Counted from the first letter of the stretch, positions 52,188 through 61,687 are shown. The stretch: DNA of 64,000 nucleotides from Dehalococcoidia bacterium (GCA_041653995.1 JBAZEK010000002.1:62001-126000); one strand, 5' to 3'. Translations and numbers: made by a program. Notes: a model not told the origin generated them from the sequence alone.

Positions 52188-53105
52188 ATGTCTAAATTTT
52201 TAACAGCATTACTGGTTATGGTCTGCGCCCTGGCAATGGTCGTCTCAGCCGCGCCGGCCTCGGCCGACAGCGCAGAGATAACAGCCATAGGGGAGGCCAC
52301 AACGCCTGCAATCCTGCCGGACTCGGGATTTAATTTCCTGAACGGCTGGGGCAGAAACATTCAGCTGGCGTTCGCCGGAAGCGAGGCCGAAAAGGCCAAA
52401 CTGATGCTGAAGTACGCCGGCGAAGACGCGCTGGCCTTGAAGGCGATGTATGCGGCGGGCAAGTATGATGTCGGCGCTAAACAAACCGAACAGTATGCTC
52501 TGCAACTGCAGAACACCGTACAGGCCGTAGAGCAGGTCAGGGCCAGCCAGGGTGAAGCGGCATCAACGGAACTCGTCGCCAACCTGGAACAGAATTATCT
52601 TAAACAGCAGGAAATCCTGCTCTCAGTGCTGGAAAAAGCGCCCGAAGCAGCGCAAAGCGGCCTGCTCAACGCCATAGAGAACTCCAACAAACATGTCGCC
52701 ACAGCGATCCTGGCACATGAAGGTGAGCAAGCACTGCTGCAGTACCAGACTCAGGTAAATCAACAGACTACTAATCTGGGAAGCGAGACCAGGTTAAAGG
52801 TACAACAAAAGCTGCAGGCCGTGCATGGACAGTCCGGCAACAGTGGCGGACAGGGCGTTCAAACACAGACACAAACACAGACACAAACTCAGACGCAGAT
52901 TCAGGCCCAGACTCAGACTGGGACACAGACTCAGGCTCAAATCGAGGCCCAGACACCATCTCTGCTGCCGGTGCAGGTACAGGTTCAGGCTACCGTGCAG
53001 ACTCAACAGCAGACCCAGCAGCAGACCGGACAGCAGAATCAGGGCAGTGGCTCTTCAAACGCCGGCGCCGGCGGCGGCGGTCAGGGCGGCGGCAACCAGA
53101 AATAG
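52188..53105 (+). CDS. Secreted DUF5667-like protein with Gln-Thr repeat
   Basis: A 305-residue exported protein. The signal peptide is cleaved after 'ASA' near residue 26. Residues 55-185 are a helical, charged region with 'EKAKLMLKYAGEDALALKAM' like DUF5667 domains of unknown function. Residues 224-256 are dominated by Gln-Thr dipeptides, followed by a Gln/Val-rich linker and a Gly/Asn tail. This layout suits an extracellular or wall-associated protein with an extended stalk. The ribosome binding site is 'AGGGGG'. A strong hairpin terminator follows. Confidence 0.8.
   Translation: MSKFLTALLVMVCALAMVVSAAPASADSAEITAIGEATTPAILPDSGFNFLNGWGRNIQLAFAGSEAEKAKLMLKYAGEDALALKAMYAAGKYDVGAKQTEQYALQLQNTVQAVEQVRASQGEAASTELVANLEQNYLKQQEILLSVLEKAPEAAQSGLLNAIENSNKHVATAILAHEGEQALLQYQTQVNQQTTNLGSETRLKVQQKLQAVHGQSGNSGGQGVQTQTQTQTQTQTQIQAQTQTGTQTQAQIEAQTPSLLPVQVQVQATVQTQQQTQQQTGQQNQGSGSSNAGAGGGGQGGGNQK
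52859..52956 (+). repeat. In-frame CAG-ACA type tandem repeat (Gln-Thr codons)
   Basis: Six-base units of the form CAGACA/CAAACA/CAGACT repeat, with drift towards the 3' end. They encode the Gln-Thr stalk of the secreted protein. Such tracts can change length by slippage. Confidence 0.7.
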
Positions 53106-53142
53106 CATCTGAAACAAACGGTTTTCCTATTTCGATAATAAT

Positions 53143-53180
53143 AGAGGGCGGGGCATCAGGCCCGCCCTCTTCTGTTTTCC
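53143..53180. terminator. Bidirectional terminator
   Basis: AGAGGGCGGG (53143-53152) and CCCGCCCTCT (53161-53170) form a perfect 10-bp stem with an 8-base loop, followed by a T-rich stretch. It lies between the convergent Gln-Thr protein and acyl-CoA ligase genes and can serve both. Confidence 0.75.
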
Positions 53181-53198
53181 TTGCTTCCGGCCCTGCCG

Positions 53199-54902
53199 CT
53201 ATTTCCTGGCGCTCTCGGCCAGCTGGCTGCGCAGCTCGCGTTTGAGCACTTTGCCGATGGCCGATGTGGGCAGCTTGTCCATAAAGACGATTTTCTTGGG
53301 CACCTTGTAGGGCGCGACCCTGCCGCGCAGGTACTCGGTGATCTTCTTCTTCTCCTCCTCGCTCTGCTCGATGCCGGGTTTGAGCACGATAGCCGTAGCT
53401 ACCATCTCGGAGCCGGGCCGGTTAGGATCCGGTATACCCACGCTCGCGCCCGTGTCGACATCTGGGAACTCGCAGATGATGTCATCGAGCTGGCGCGTGA
53501 AGACCTTGTAGCCCGACACGTTGACCATATCCTTTAGGCGGTCCACTACAAAGATGTAGCCCTCCTCGTCCATCTGGCCGATATCTCCCGTATGGAACCA
53601 GCCGTCTTGTAGCACCCTGGCCGTCTCCTCCGGTTTGCCGAAATAGCCTTTGGTGAACACCTGCGGACCTTTGATGATAATCTCGCCCGGCTCACCGAAG
53701 GGCACCGGCTCGCCGGTGGTGGTATCCACTATTTTAATATCGGTATCGGATATGGGCAGGCCGACCGAACCCGGCTTCTTCTTGCCGAAAAGCGGACCGG
53801 CCGTCACGATAGCGCTGGTCTCGGTCAGACCGTAGACCTCCACCAGCTTGTTTGCGCCCACAATGCTCTCAAACTCTTTGATATACTCCGGCGGGAAGGG
53901 CGCGGCGCCGCTGCAGAAATACTGCACTCCCGAGAAATCATAGGAACGGAAGTCGGGCTGCTTCATCAGCTCCAGGAAGATGACGGGCACATTGCCGATG
54001 AGATGCGGCCTGGTCTTCTTCATCCACTTGATAATGAACTTCAGGTCGCGCGGGTTTGGCACAGCCACCTGTGTGACCGCCTTGGAGAACATGGCCAGCC
54101 CCATCACCAGGCCGGCGATGTGGAAAAGCGGCATGGCCGTCAGCCCGACCTGCTCCCCTACCGGCGTATCCAGCCAGGTCGTGATCTGTATCATCTGCCG
54201 TACCAGATTGCGATGGGTCAGCTCAGCGCCCTTGGGCAGGCCCGTAGTTCCTCCCGTATACTGCATGGCACATGTATCATCGGGACCGACCTTGACCTCG
54301 ATATTGTCGGCCGGCATCTTTTTCATCACGTCTGTGAACAGCCGGACCTCCCTGCCCTCGAGAGTCTCCACCTTGCCGGTGGGCACCTTCTTAGATAGCT
54401 TTGCCAGCGTTTTGATCGGCTGCGGTATATAGTCCAGTATGCTTGTGAAAACGCACAGTTTAAGCTCCGTCTCCGGCGCCATCCGCTTAATACGCGGAAA
54501 CATTGCATCCAGCGTTAAGAGCGCTTTGGCGCCCGAGTCCTTGAGCTGGTATTTCAGCTCCTCCTCCGTCAACAGCGGGCTGACACCGCTCAGCACACAT
54601 CCGGCCTTCTGGATGCCCAGCGCGGCAACAAAGTACGCCGGCAGGTTGGGCAAGCCCACACCGACGATGTCGCCCTTCTTTATACCTGATTTTTGCAGGA
54701 GCGCGGCAAAGCGGTTGGACATAGCATCGAGCTGGCCGAAAGTGAACGGCGTGCCCATGTACCACAGGGCAATGCGTTTGGGGAATTTTTGAAAAGACTC
54801 CTTGATGGATTCCCAGAATGTGAGCTCGGGATACTTGATAGTGGCGGGAACGTGCGGATCGTACTGCTTGAGCCAGGGCCTCTGATCGTAATGATCAGCC
54901 AT
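53199..54902 (-). CDS. Long-chain acyl-CoA ligase (AMP-forming), copy 2
   Basis: ANL-superfamily acid:CoA ligase of 567 residues. The phosphate loop is 'YTGGTTGLPKGAELTH', the adenylate motif 'EVYGLTETS' and the hinge 'HTGDIGQMDEEGYIFVVDR', with the catalytic Lys expected in 'PTSAIGKVLKREL'. It looks closer to FadD-type ligases than the other two copies in the window. It is the last minus-strand gene of the alcohol/aldehyde cluster but is separated from the MBL gene by 192 bp, so it may have its own promoter. 'GGAGG' precedes the ATG. Confidence 0.92.
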   Translation of the reverse strand: MADHYDQRPWLKQYDPHVPATIKYPELTFWESIKESFQKFPKRIALWYMGTPFTFGQLDAMSNRFAALLQKSGIKKGDIVGVGLPNLPAYFVAALGIQKAGCVLSGVSPLLTEEELKYQLKDSGAKALLTLDAMFPRIKRMAPETELKLCVFTSILDYIPQPIKTLAKLSKKVPTGKVETLEGREVRLFTDVMKKMPADNIEVKVGPDDTCAMQYTGGTTGLPKGAELTHRNLVRQMIQITTWLDTPVGEQVGLTAMPLFHIAGLVMGLAMFSKAVTQVAVPNPRDLKFIIKWMKKTRPHLIGNVPVIFLELMKQPDFRSYDFSGVQYFCSGAAPFPPEYIKEFESIVGANKLVEVYGLTETSAIVTAGPLFGKKKPGSVGLPISDTDIKIVDTTTGEPVPFGEPGEIIIKGPQVFTKGYFGKPEETARVLQDGWFHTGDIGQMDEEGYIFVVDRLKDMVNVSGYKVFTRQLDDIICEFPDVDTGASVGIPDPNRPGSEMVATAIVLKPGIEQSEEEKKKITEYLRGRVAPYKVPKKIVFMDKLPTSAIGKVLKRELRSQLAESARK

Positions 54903-55094
54903 CGTGCAACAACCTCCTCAGTTTTTTATGACAGCCGGAGCATTCCGGCCTGACCACCAACCGATAGCGCCTGCCCGGACAACCTCAGAAAACAGCTACC
55001 TTAATGGGAATAACCTGTGCCCATTGTATCAGATTTAAAAGAAAATGAAAGATGCTAATTTTCAAGGGCTTATTATTGCAGATCTCATATGCAA

Positions 55095-55775
55095 CTATCG
55101 GCATGCGAGCTCATCCAGGAATTCACCGATGAACTGCCTCACCTCATCCGCCGGTTTAATCACGCCGTAGTGCCCTTCACAAAGTATATCCGCTTCAAAT
55201 TGCATTATTCGCTCCAGCGATTTCGCCGCAAGCCGCGGGTCGCCTCCCCACATGGGCAGATACGGTCCGTGTATATCCTGCCCGAAGAGGACATTCTTCC
55301 CTTCCGATTCCATCGTCACCACCATGCTGCCGGGCGTATGTCCGGGCACATGAATGAAATTGAATTTTGTCGTACCTATGACCAGTTCATTCAACTGCCC
55401 AGCGAGTTTTTCATCCACCGGGCAGGGCCGGTAGCGCACGCCATAGTGCTCGGCGCCCACCTTTTTACCCGATTCTATGGCTGCGGAATCCTCCATATGG
55501 GCGATCACGCGGAGATTGAATTTGTCGCGCAGGTCCGCTGCGGATCCGATATGGTCGATATGCGCATGGGTTATGATCAGCGTAGTTAACTGCTCGGGTA
55601 TGAAACCCAGCGCCTGTATATTGTCGATCAACCTGTCCGTGCTCCCGCCTGCCCCGGCATCGATCAGAACCAGTTCGCCGGCGTCGACCAGGTAGACGCA
55701 GCAATCCATGCCGCTGGAGATATCGGCGCTGCCGACCATGTAGACCTTTTCACAGACTCTAAATGCGCTCTGCAT
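55095..55775 (-). CDS. MBL-fold hydrolase paired with the SABATH methyltransferase
   Basis: A 226-residue metallo-beta-lactamase-fold protein with the metal motif 'ITHAHIDHIGS', then 'HVPGHTPGSMVV' and 'CEGHYGVI', which complete the di-zinc site of the glyoxalase II/lactonase-like group. It starts 7 bp after the stop of the carboxyl methyltransferase gene, so the two are almost certainly co-translated. An esterase, lactonase or thioesterase activity on a related metabolite is inferred from this pairing; the sequence alone does not give the substrate. Confidence 0.82.
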   Translation of the reverse strand: MQSAFRVCEKVYMVGSADISSGMDCCVYLVDAGELVLIDAGAGGSTDRLIDNIQALGFIPEQLTTLIITHAHIDHIGSAADLRDKFNLRVIAHMEDSAAIESGKKVGAEHYGVRYRPCPVDEKLAGQLNELVIGTTKFNFIHVPGHTPGSMVVTMESEGKNVLFGQDIHGPYLPMWGGDPRLAAKSLERIMQFEADILCEGHYGVIKPADEVRQFIGEFLDELACR

Positions 55776-55782
55776 CTGCTTC

Positions 55783-56877
55783 CTACCTTTTTACAAGCTC
55801 AAGGAGGCAGTACTCGTAAGGCAAACCCTCGGGATTACGATGGAACTTGTCCTTCAACCTCTGATAAATCTCATCGATCTCTCCTTTGTCGTCGGCAGCA
55901 AGCCCTGTCTTAATGGAAGATTCGCTCCACGCCCGCACCACATGGGCCAGCGTATCGGCCAGTTTGGCCCTGGCCTGCTCGTCGTCAAGTCGATTTTTGA
56001 ACTGCGTATAATAGGCGCAGGGGACGGTCATCTCTTGAAAGAATCCGAGGTTAAACGTTTTGGCCGGTCCGTCTTCCTCTATCAGGGACTTCATCTCCCG
56101 CGGGGTGGCAAAATAGTCGGGGACAAAAATAGCCTTCCATTCCGCTTCTTTTATCCTGCCCTCACGGCACAGCTCATGGCAGATATCGCGCAGGTTGTTA
56201 TATCCCGCCGACGCCGGCCAGCGGTCGCCGCCGCGGTTGGTCAGATTGGCCATAAACAGGGCGCCGCCCTCGACCAGCTCAGTGGCGCGCTCCCTCAAAA
56301 ATACTCTCCAATCCCTTTTCCATTTCTCCACGAACTTGCGACGGTCCTTCTCGGGCAGCTGGTTGGCCTGTATCTGCGACGGATGTTGAAAAAAATCGGT
56401 GCCCACGTCTCTGGTGTTCAGCCAGTGCAGTGATGTGGAGGAGAACCCGAGATGCAATCTCCCTTTTATCTCGGGAAACGCCTCATAGAAAGAACGCCGG
56501 ATGTAATCAGCCTCCACACCGCCCATCTGTTTCAATCTCGAGTTTATCCAGAATTGATCGAAATAGTCCCGCACGGCTATATCGTTATAGACCAGCCTCA
56601 TTCTAAGCGATGGATTTATGGCACGTATCTGACCGATGATATTTTCAAACAGCGCGCTCGAGTTCACTCCATCCGCGGCGCCGTAATCAGCTATGACGAA
56701 GGGCGTATCCGCGTCCATGCGTGTTATGCGCGGCGTGATGGACTTAATATAGGCCAGCATAGCGGGTAATATCTTGTAATCAATTGCTTTTGCAGTGTCG
56801 GAAATTCGGCTGTAATCCCCGGTCATAGTCGGCATATAGTGCTGAGATGCCGAGCCATTCTCTTTATGGTCTGCCAC
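55783..56877 (-). CDS. SABATH-type SAM-dependent carboxyl methyltransferase
   Basis: A 364-residue protein of the family that methylates carboxyl groups of small acids (salicylate, jasmonate, indole acetate) in plants. 'FVIADYGAADGVNS' at 60-73 matches the SAM-binding motif IADxGC(S/A)xGxNS, 'YNDIAVRDYFDQF' at 97-109 matches the ND-containing region, and 'FSSTSLHWLN' at 145-154 matches the SS.SLxWLS block that includes the carboxylate-binding Trp. 'PDYFATPREMKSLIEEDG' follows the family C-terminal pattern. The GTG start has 'AAAGGACAA' just upstream. Bacterial members are much less studied, and the acid methylated here is unknown. Confidence 0.82.
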   Translation of the reverse strand: MADHKENGSASQHYMPTMTGDYSRISDTAKAIDYKILPAMLAYIKSITPRITRMDADTPFVIADYGAADGVNSSALFENIIGQIRAINPSLRMRLVYNDIAVRDYFDQFWINSRLKQMGGVEADYIRRSFYEAFPEIKGRLHLGFSSTSLHWLNTRDVGTDFFQHPSQIQANQLPEKDRRKFVEKWKRDWRVFLRERATELVEGGALFMANLTNRGGDRWPASAGYNNLRDICHELCREGRIKEAEWKAIFVPDYFATPREMKSLIEEDGPAKTFNLGFFQEMTVPCAYYTQFKNRLDDEQARAKLADTLAHVVRAWSESSIKTGLAADDKGEIDEIYQRLKDKFHRNPEGLPYEYCLLELVKR

Positions 56878-56965
56878 TTGTCCTTTCTCCTTTAGCGCTG
56901 CACGTGGAAATCTTACGTTTCAATATACCATTGAGAAAGCGGCGCTCACAACAGTCGCCGGTTGT

Positions 56966-56995
56966 GGAAGAGGGCGCCCCCGGGCGCCCTCTTCC
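56966..56995. terminator. Perfect 13-bp stem hairpin between gene pairs
   Basis: GGAAGAGGGCGCC (56966-56978) pairs with GGCGCCCTCTTCC (56983-56995) around a 4-base loop. It lies between the end of the dehydrogenase fusion gene and the start of the methyltransferase gene. No T-run follows, so it may stabilise or process the mRNA instead of ending it. Confidence 0.6.
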
Positions 56996-57013
56996 CATAG
57001 GAGGTAACAGCGG

Positions 57014-59674
57014 TTAATAAGCCTGTGTATACAGCTGAATTATGTCGTTGGGATCACTGACGGGACGCCCGTTGAAGATAACGGCTGTATCTGCAATGGC
57101 GTGGAAAGCGCATATGGCCAGGTTCTCCTCGGGAACTCCCACATCGCGCAGCCTCATGGGATGTCCCACCTTCTGCATCAGCGCTTCCACTGCGTCCGCC
57201 GCCGCGAGGGCGGCATCTTTCTCGCTCATGCCTTTGATATTGACGCCCAGCGCATGCGCCACCAGCGCCAGCTTGTCGGCGGACGTTTCGACGTTGTAAC
57301 GCATCACCTTGGGGAGGACGATGCCGCAGGCTGCGCCATGCGGCACGTGATGAAGCGCGCCGACTGTGTGGGCCATGCCGTGCGCCAGCCCGACCTGTGC
57401 GGTGGTAAAAGCCCAGCCGGCCATGGTGGCAGCCACCTGCAGGTTAATCCTGGCTTTCTCGTTCCTGCCATCCTCCACGGCCAGCGGGAGGTTCTCCCCG
57501 ATCAATCTGATGGCCTGCAACGCCATGCCGTCGCAGATCAAGTTCGACATCGTGCTGGTCATAGCCTCCACGGCGTGAGTCAGAGCATCCATGGCCGTCG
57601 ATACGGTCAGCGATTTGGGCAACCCCAGGGTGAAGATCGGATCGAGTATGGCCACATTCGGCGCGATCTTAGGATCCACGATAAACAGCTTGCGGCCGGC
57701 GGTGTGGCTGGTGAGTACGGCTACGCTGGTCACCTCGCTGCCTGTGCCGGATGTTGTGGGAACGGCGATGTGCGGCGTCTGCGGCTCGGTCAGCACCAGG
57801 AAGTTGAGATAATCGTTGGCCCTGCCGCCGTTTTTAAGGGTTACGCAGACACCCTTGGCGGTGTCCATAACACTGCCGCCTCCCACGCTGACGATGCAGT
57901 CGGCCTTTAACTCACGCGCCACCTCTGTGGCGGTATCCACAGCCTCCAGATCGGGGTCGGCAGGTATCTTATCGAACATGCCTACGCAGAAATCCGCCAG
58001 GGCATTCTTGACCAGGTCGGCCAGGCCGGCCGCCTTAACTCCCGGATCGGTCAGTATCAGCGCCCTCTTGCAGCCCAGGTCGACTATCGCCTTGTATATC
58101 GACGATAGCGCTCCGTGGCCGGACACGACGGTCGTGGGAGCGGAGTAGCTGAATCCGTCCACTTTCTTGTAGTCCGATATCAGCTGGAAGTACATATTGG
58201 TGTGGTTGTGGGCCATGGAATTTACGTGTATACGCTTGATCTGTGTATATTCATGCAGGCACTCCATGCCGAAATCGCGTCCAATTCCCGACTGCCGGTA
58301 GCCTCCGAAGGGGCAGAAGTCCGAGAAGATGTGGTAGTTGTTGATCCACATCGTGCCCGTACGTACCTGCCCGGCCAGGCGCTGGGCCCTGGCGTTATTG
58401 CCGGAGAACACGCCGCCCGCAAGGCCGTAAATAGAATCGTTGGCGATGGACAGCGCCTCCTCGTCGCTTTCGAACTTGATAACGCTGACCACGGGGCCGA
58501 AGATCTCCTCCTGCGCGATGCGCATTTTGTTGTTCACTCCGGCAAAGATGGTGGGAGCATAGTAATTGCCTTCCGGCATGCCGGGAACGTCGATGCGCCT
58601 GCCGCCCGTGATAACCTCTGCGCCCTCCTCTTTTCCGATTTTAACGTAGCGTTCGACGGTGGCCAGCTGTTCCTTGCTCACGATCGGTCCCATGTGTGAA
58701 TTGGGATCCATCTGGTAGCCCACGCGCAGCATCTCGGCGCGCTTCTTCATCTTATCCAGGAACTGATCGTAGATTTTGGCCTGCACCAGCAGCCTGGTGC
58801 CCGATGAACATACCTGCCCCTGATGGAAGAAGGTGCCGAAGCAGGCGCCTTCCACCGCCAGGTCGATGTCCGCATCATCGAGTATGATATTGGCCGATTT
58901 GCCGCCCAGCTCCAGCGATACTTTTTTAATAGTTCCGGCGGCCAGTTTCATGATCTCACGGCCTACCTCCGTGCTGCCGGTCAGCGCGACCTTGTCCACG
59001 TCGGGGTGGGTGCATAGCACCTTGCCCAGTTCCCCGCCAGGGCCGGGTATGACGTTGATTACGCCATCGGGAATGCCGGCCGCTTTAGCGGCCTCAGCCA
59101 GTATGCAGGCGGTTAAAGGCGTCACCGACGCCGGTTTGATAACTATGGTATTGCCCATGCACAATGCCGGGGTTATCTTCCAGACCGCGATATACATGGG
59201 GTAGTTCCAGGGCACGATCCCCACGCATACACCCAGCGGCTCCCTGCGGATAAACTCTCGTCCGGGCGCAAAAGCATTGCCCGATACGGGTATCTCCTCC
59301 TCCCAGGGAAATTTGGTGGCCGCCGCCAGACTCAAATTGCGCATGTGGGTGATGGAGATGAGCGGCATGAACTTGGCCAGCGATATTATCTGGCCCGCAT
59401 CCATCGATTCCGTAGCGGCCAGGCGCAGCCCCTGCTGTGCAACCTGGTCGGCGAAATCCTGGACCTTGGCCATGCGCTCTTTCACCGGCATCCTGCTCCA
59501 CTCGCCCTTATCGAATGCCCTGCGCGCCGCCGCAATGGCGGCCTCGGCATCCTCCTTGCCCGCCTGCGCCACGGTGGCAATGGGCGCTCCTGTGCCCGGA
59601 TCGATCGTCTGGAATGTTTTTCCGCTCCCGGCATCCACGAATTTGCCGTCGATAAAAAGTTTATAATGGTCCAT
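57014..59674 (-). CDS. Fused aldehyde dehydrogenase (hydrolytic type) and iron-type alcohol dehydrogenase
   Basis: An 886-residue fusion of two NAD(P)-dependent enzymes. Residues 1-490 are an aldehyde dehydrogenase with 'PWNYPMYIAVWK', 'LTGSTEVGRE', the general-base Glu255 in 'VSLELGGKS' and the nucleophile Cys289 in 'GQVCSSG'. Residues about 505-886 are a group III alcohol dehydrogenase with 'GGGSVMDTAKG' and metal ligands D696, H700 ('MDALTHAVEAM'), H765 and H779. AdhE has the same order and length, but its aldehyde half is CoA-acylating and lacks the Glu base. Here an alcohol could go through the aldehyde to the free acid within one chain. 'GGAGGGAGGT' precedes the ATG. Confidence 0.9.
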   Translation of the reverse strand: MDHYKLFIDGKFVDAGSGKTFQTIDPGTGAPIATVAQAGKEDAEAAIAAARRAFDKGEWSRMPVKERMAKVQDFADQVAQQGLRLAATESMDAGQIISLAKFMPLISITHMRNLSLAAATKFPWEEEIPVSGNAFAPGREFIRREPLGVCVGIVPWNYPMYIAVWKITPALCMGNTIVIKPASVTPLTACILAEAAKAAGIPDGVINVIPGPGGELGKVLCTHPDVDKVALTGSTEVGREIMKLAAGTIKKVSLELGGKSANIILDDADIDLAVEGACFGTFFHQGQVCSSGTRLLVQAKIYDQFLDKMKKRAEMLRVGYQMDPNSHMGPIVSKEQLATVERYVKIGKEEGAEVITGGRRIDVPGMPEGNYYAPTIFAGVNNKMRIAQEEIFGPVVSVIKFESDEEALSIANDSIYGLAGGVFSGNNARAQRLAGQVRTGTMWINNYHIFSDFCPFGGYRQSGIGRDFGMECLHEYTQIKRIHVNSMAHNHTNMYFQLISDYKKVDGFSYSAPTTVVSGHGALSSIYKAIVDLGCKRALILTDPGVKAAGLADLVKNALADFCVGMFDKIPADPDLEAVDTATEVARELKADCIVSVGGGSVMDTAKGVCVTLKNGGRANDYLNFLVLTEPQTPHIAVPTTSGTGSEVTSVAVLTSHTAGRKLFIVDPKIAPNVAILDPIFTLGLPKSLTVSTAMDALTHAVEAMTSTMSNLICDGMALQAIRLIGENLPLAVEDGRNEKARINLQVAATMAGWAFTTAQVGLAHGMAHTVGALHHVPHGAACGIVLPKVMRYNVETSADKLALVAHALGVNIKGMSEKDAALAAADAVEALMQKVGHPMRLRDVGVPEENLAICAFHAIADTAVIFNGRPVSDPNDIIQLYTQAY

Positions 59675-59730
59675 TAACTACCTCCCTCCATATTTTTATT
59701 CCTTAATTGTCGAATATCTCTGCATCCGGA

Positions 59731-61296
59731 TCATCTGCCCACCTGTTTTTTACCCTCACTCTGCATTTTCATCAGGAACGGTAACACTTTAAAAAACATA
59801 TTTAACTTCTGCGCAGTGCTGCGTGTGTACATGAAGCGCAGCGCATCCATCAATCCCTGCTCGGCGCCCTCCATTGCCGGGTATTGATAGAACTCCTTTT
59901 TATTGCCGTTTTTGCATTCGGTGATCGACTTGACACAGGTAAACGCCCTGATACCGATCTCGCTGTGATAACAGCCGATGCCGGATTCCTTGACGCCACC
60001 GAAGGGCAAGCCCGGGACGGCAAAGGTGATCAGCGCGTCGTTGATATTCACCGAGCCGGTCCTGATCCTGCCTGCGATCCTCCTGCCCTCCTCCATGTCC
60101 CGTGTGAACACGGCCCCCGAAAGCCCGTAGTTCGTGCCGTTGGCTATTTTAATAGCTTCTTCCACATTGTCGTACGGCATGACCGGCAATAGCGGGCCAA
60201 AGGTCTCCTCCTGCATAACTTTCATATCTCTGGTGACGTCTGTGAGGACCACCGGCGGGTAGCACATCCCGCTTAGCTTGCAGTTCAAGACGCCCTCGGG
60301 CAGCAACTTCGCCCCTCCGGCAACGGCGTCTTCGACCTGCCGTTCCACGATCTTGTACTGCGATTCCATGGTCATGCTGCCGACCTCACCCGCTCTCTCG
60401 CCGGATTTAATATTCTTCACTATGCTCATGAGCTTCTCTAAAAAGGCTGCATAAACCGGACGTTCCACCAGGCATATTTCCATGCCGATGCAGGTTTGTC
60501 CGCAGTTGGTGAAGGCGCCCCAGCTGATTGCGTTGGCCGCTTTATCCAGATCGGCATTCTTTGTCACAATCGCCACGTCTTTTCCGCCAAGCTCCATAAT
60601 GGCAGGCACCAGCCTTTCGGCCGCCTTGATATTTACACGGCGCCCGACCTCGGTGGAGCCTGTGAAGAAAAACATGTCGATGCCGGCGTTCTCTATCAGG
60701 GCCTCCCCGGTGATCGAGCCGTTTCCCGTAACGACGTTGACCACTCCCTCCGGCAAGCCGGCTTTCTCAAGTATGCGCTTCACCATCATACCGCTGGTGG
60801 TGGTCTGGCTGGACGGCTTTAAAACGACTGTGTTGCCTGCAGCGATGGCTGAAATCACCGGGCCCACACATAGGCCGAACGGGTAATTCCAGGGAGATAT
60901 GACGGCGATAACGCCCCTCGGCTCAAAGATGTAGTACATCTTGCGGCCGGGCAGCATGGGATTGCCCGGCACCTTGACCGGCGCCAGAAATTTGGCCGCA
61001 TTCTGCGCATAGTAATGCATGATGTCGCAGGAGGGATAAACATCCGCCATCAGCGCGTCGAACCTGGTCTTGCCGTTCTCATCGGAAACCCTTTCAGCGT
61101 AATACAGCGCGTTGTCAGCCAGTATCTCCGCAGAGCGCGCCAGTATCTTCAACCTGTCCTTCACTGGGGTGCCCGACCACTCCACCAGCTTGCTTCGGGC
61201 ACGGATGACCGCAGCATCGACCTCATTTGCGTCCATCAACGGATATGAGGCTACTTTCTGACCTGTCATGGGGCTTACAACATCAAACGTCTTCAT
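59731..61296 (-). CDS. Aldehyde dehydrogenase (NAD(P)-dependent)
   Basis: A 521-residue aldehyde dehydrogenase. 'SPWNYPFGLCVGPVI', 'FTGSTEVGRRVN', the general-base Glu in 'IMELGGKDVAI' and the nucleophile Cys in 'NCGQTCIGME' give the complete hydrolytic active site. A 50-residue C-terminal extension with a hydrophobic patch ('LNMFFKVLPFLMKM') may associate with membrane or other proteins, as in fatty-aldehyde dehydrogenases. It is 56 bp upstream of the fusion gene and probably its operon partner, giving two aldehyde oxidising sites per transcript. Confidence 0.9.
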   Translation of the reverse strand: MKTFDVVSPMTGQKVASYPLMDANEVDAAVIRARSKLVEWSGTPVKDRLKILARSAEILADNALYYAERVSDENGKTRFDALMADVYPSCDIMHYYAQNAAKFLAPVKVPGNPMLPGRKMYYIFEPRGVIAVISPWNYPFGLCVGPVISAIAAGNTVVLKPSSQTTTSGMMVKRILEKAGLPEGVVNVVTGNGSITGEALIENAGIDMFFFTGSTEVGRRVNIKAAERLVPAIMELGGKDVAIVTKNADLDKAANAISWGAFTNCGQTCIGMEICLVERPVYAAFLEKLMSIVKNIKSGERAGEVGSMTMESQYKIVERQVEDAVAGGAKLLPEGVLNCKLSGMCYPPVVLTDVTRDMKVMQEETFGPLLPVMPYDNVEEAIKIANGTNYGLSGAVFTRDMEEGRRIAGRIRTGSVNINDALITFAVPGLPFGGVKESGIGCYHSEIGIRAFTCVKSITECKNGNKKEFYQYPAMEGAEQGLMDALRFMYTRSTAQKLNMFFKVLPFLMKMQSEGKKQVGR

Positions 61297-61687
61297 GGGA
61301 CTTAATACTCCTCCTGTTTTTTAATGAATCCACCAGTGCCTGCAACATCGTTAGATGGTGTTAGGGCGAGAGCGAAGGAAGCGCGCAGGCCGCGCGCATA
61401 GACATAGCGAGACACGCGGAATGCGCGAAAGGGGATAAAAACGATGGGCGCTGGATATTTATTCCAGCCGTGTGTGATCTGGAACAGATTCTCGCTCTCC
61501 TTTCCAAACTTGGGAGGCGCCGCCGTTTCCAGCGACACCCTCGGGCTTGCGCCACCGGCCGGGTAAACAATGCCTTCGCGGTTTAGTTATCCGGCTCGAA
61601 GAGTTCGTATATTTATTTCACCTAAATTATCATGCCGGCGGCGACATGTCAATGTGAATAGGGAATACGACATACCTCCTCGTCTGT

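Noticed and set aside
52859..52956. CAG-ACA repeats as a CRISPR or other non-coding repeat
   Set aside because: The units are six bases, in frame, and inside a signal-peptide protein.
61302..61570. Small minus-strand open frames before the aldehyde dehydrogenase gene
   Set aside because: No ribosome binding site, low-complexity Arg/Ala composition, and overlapping alternatives in two frames.
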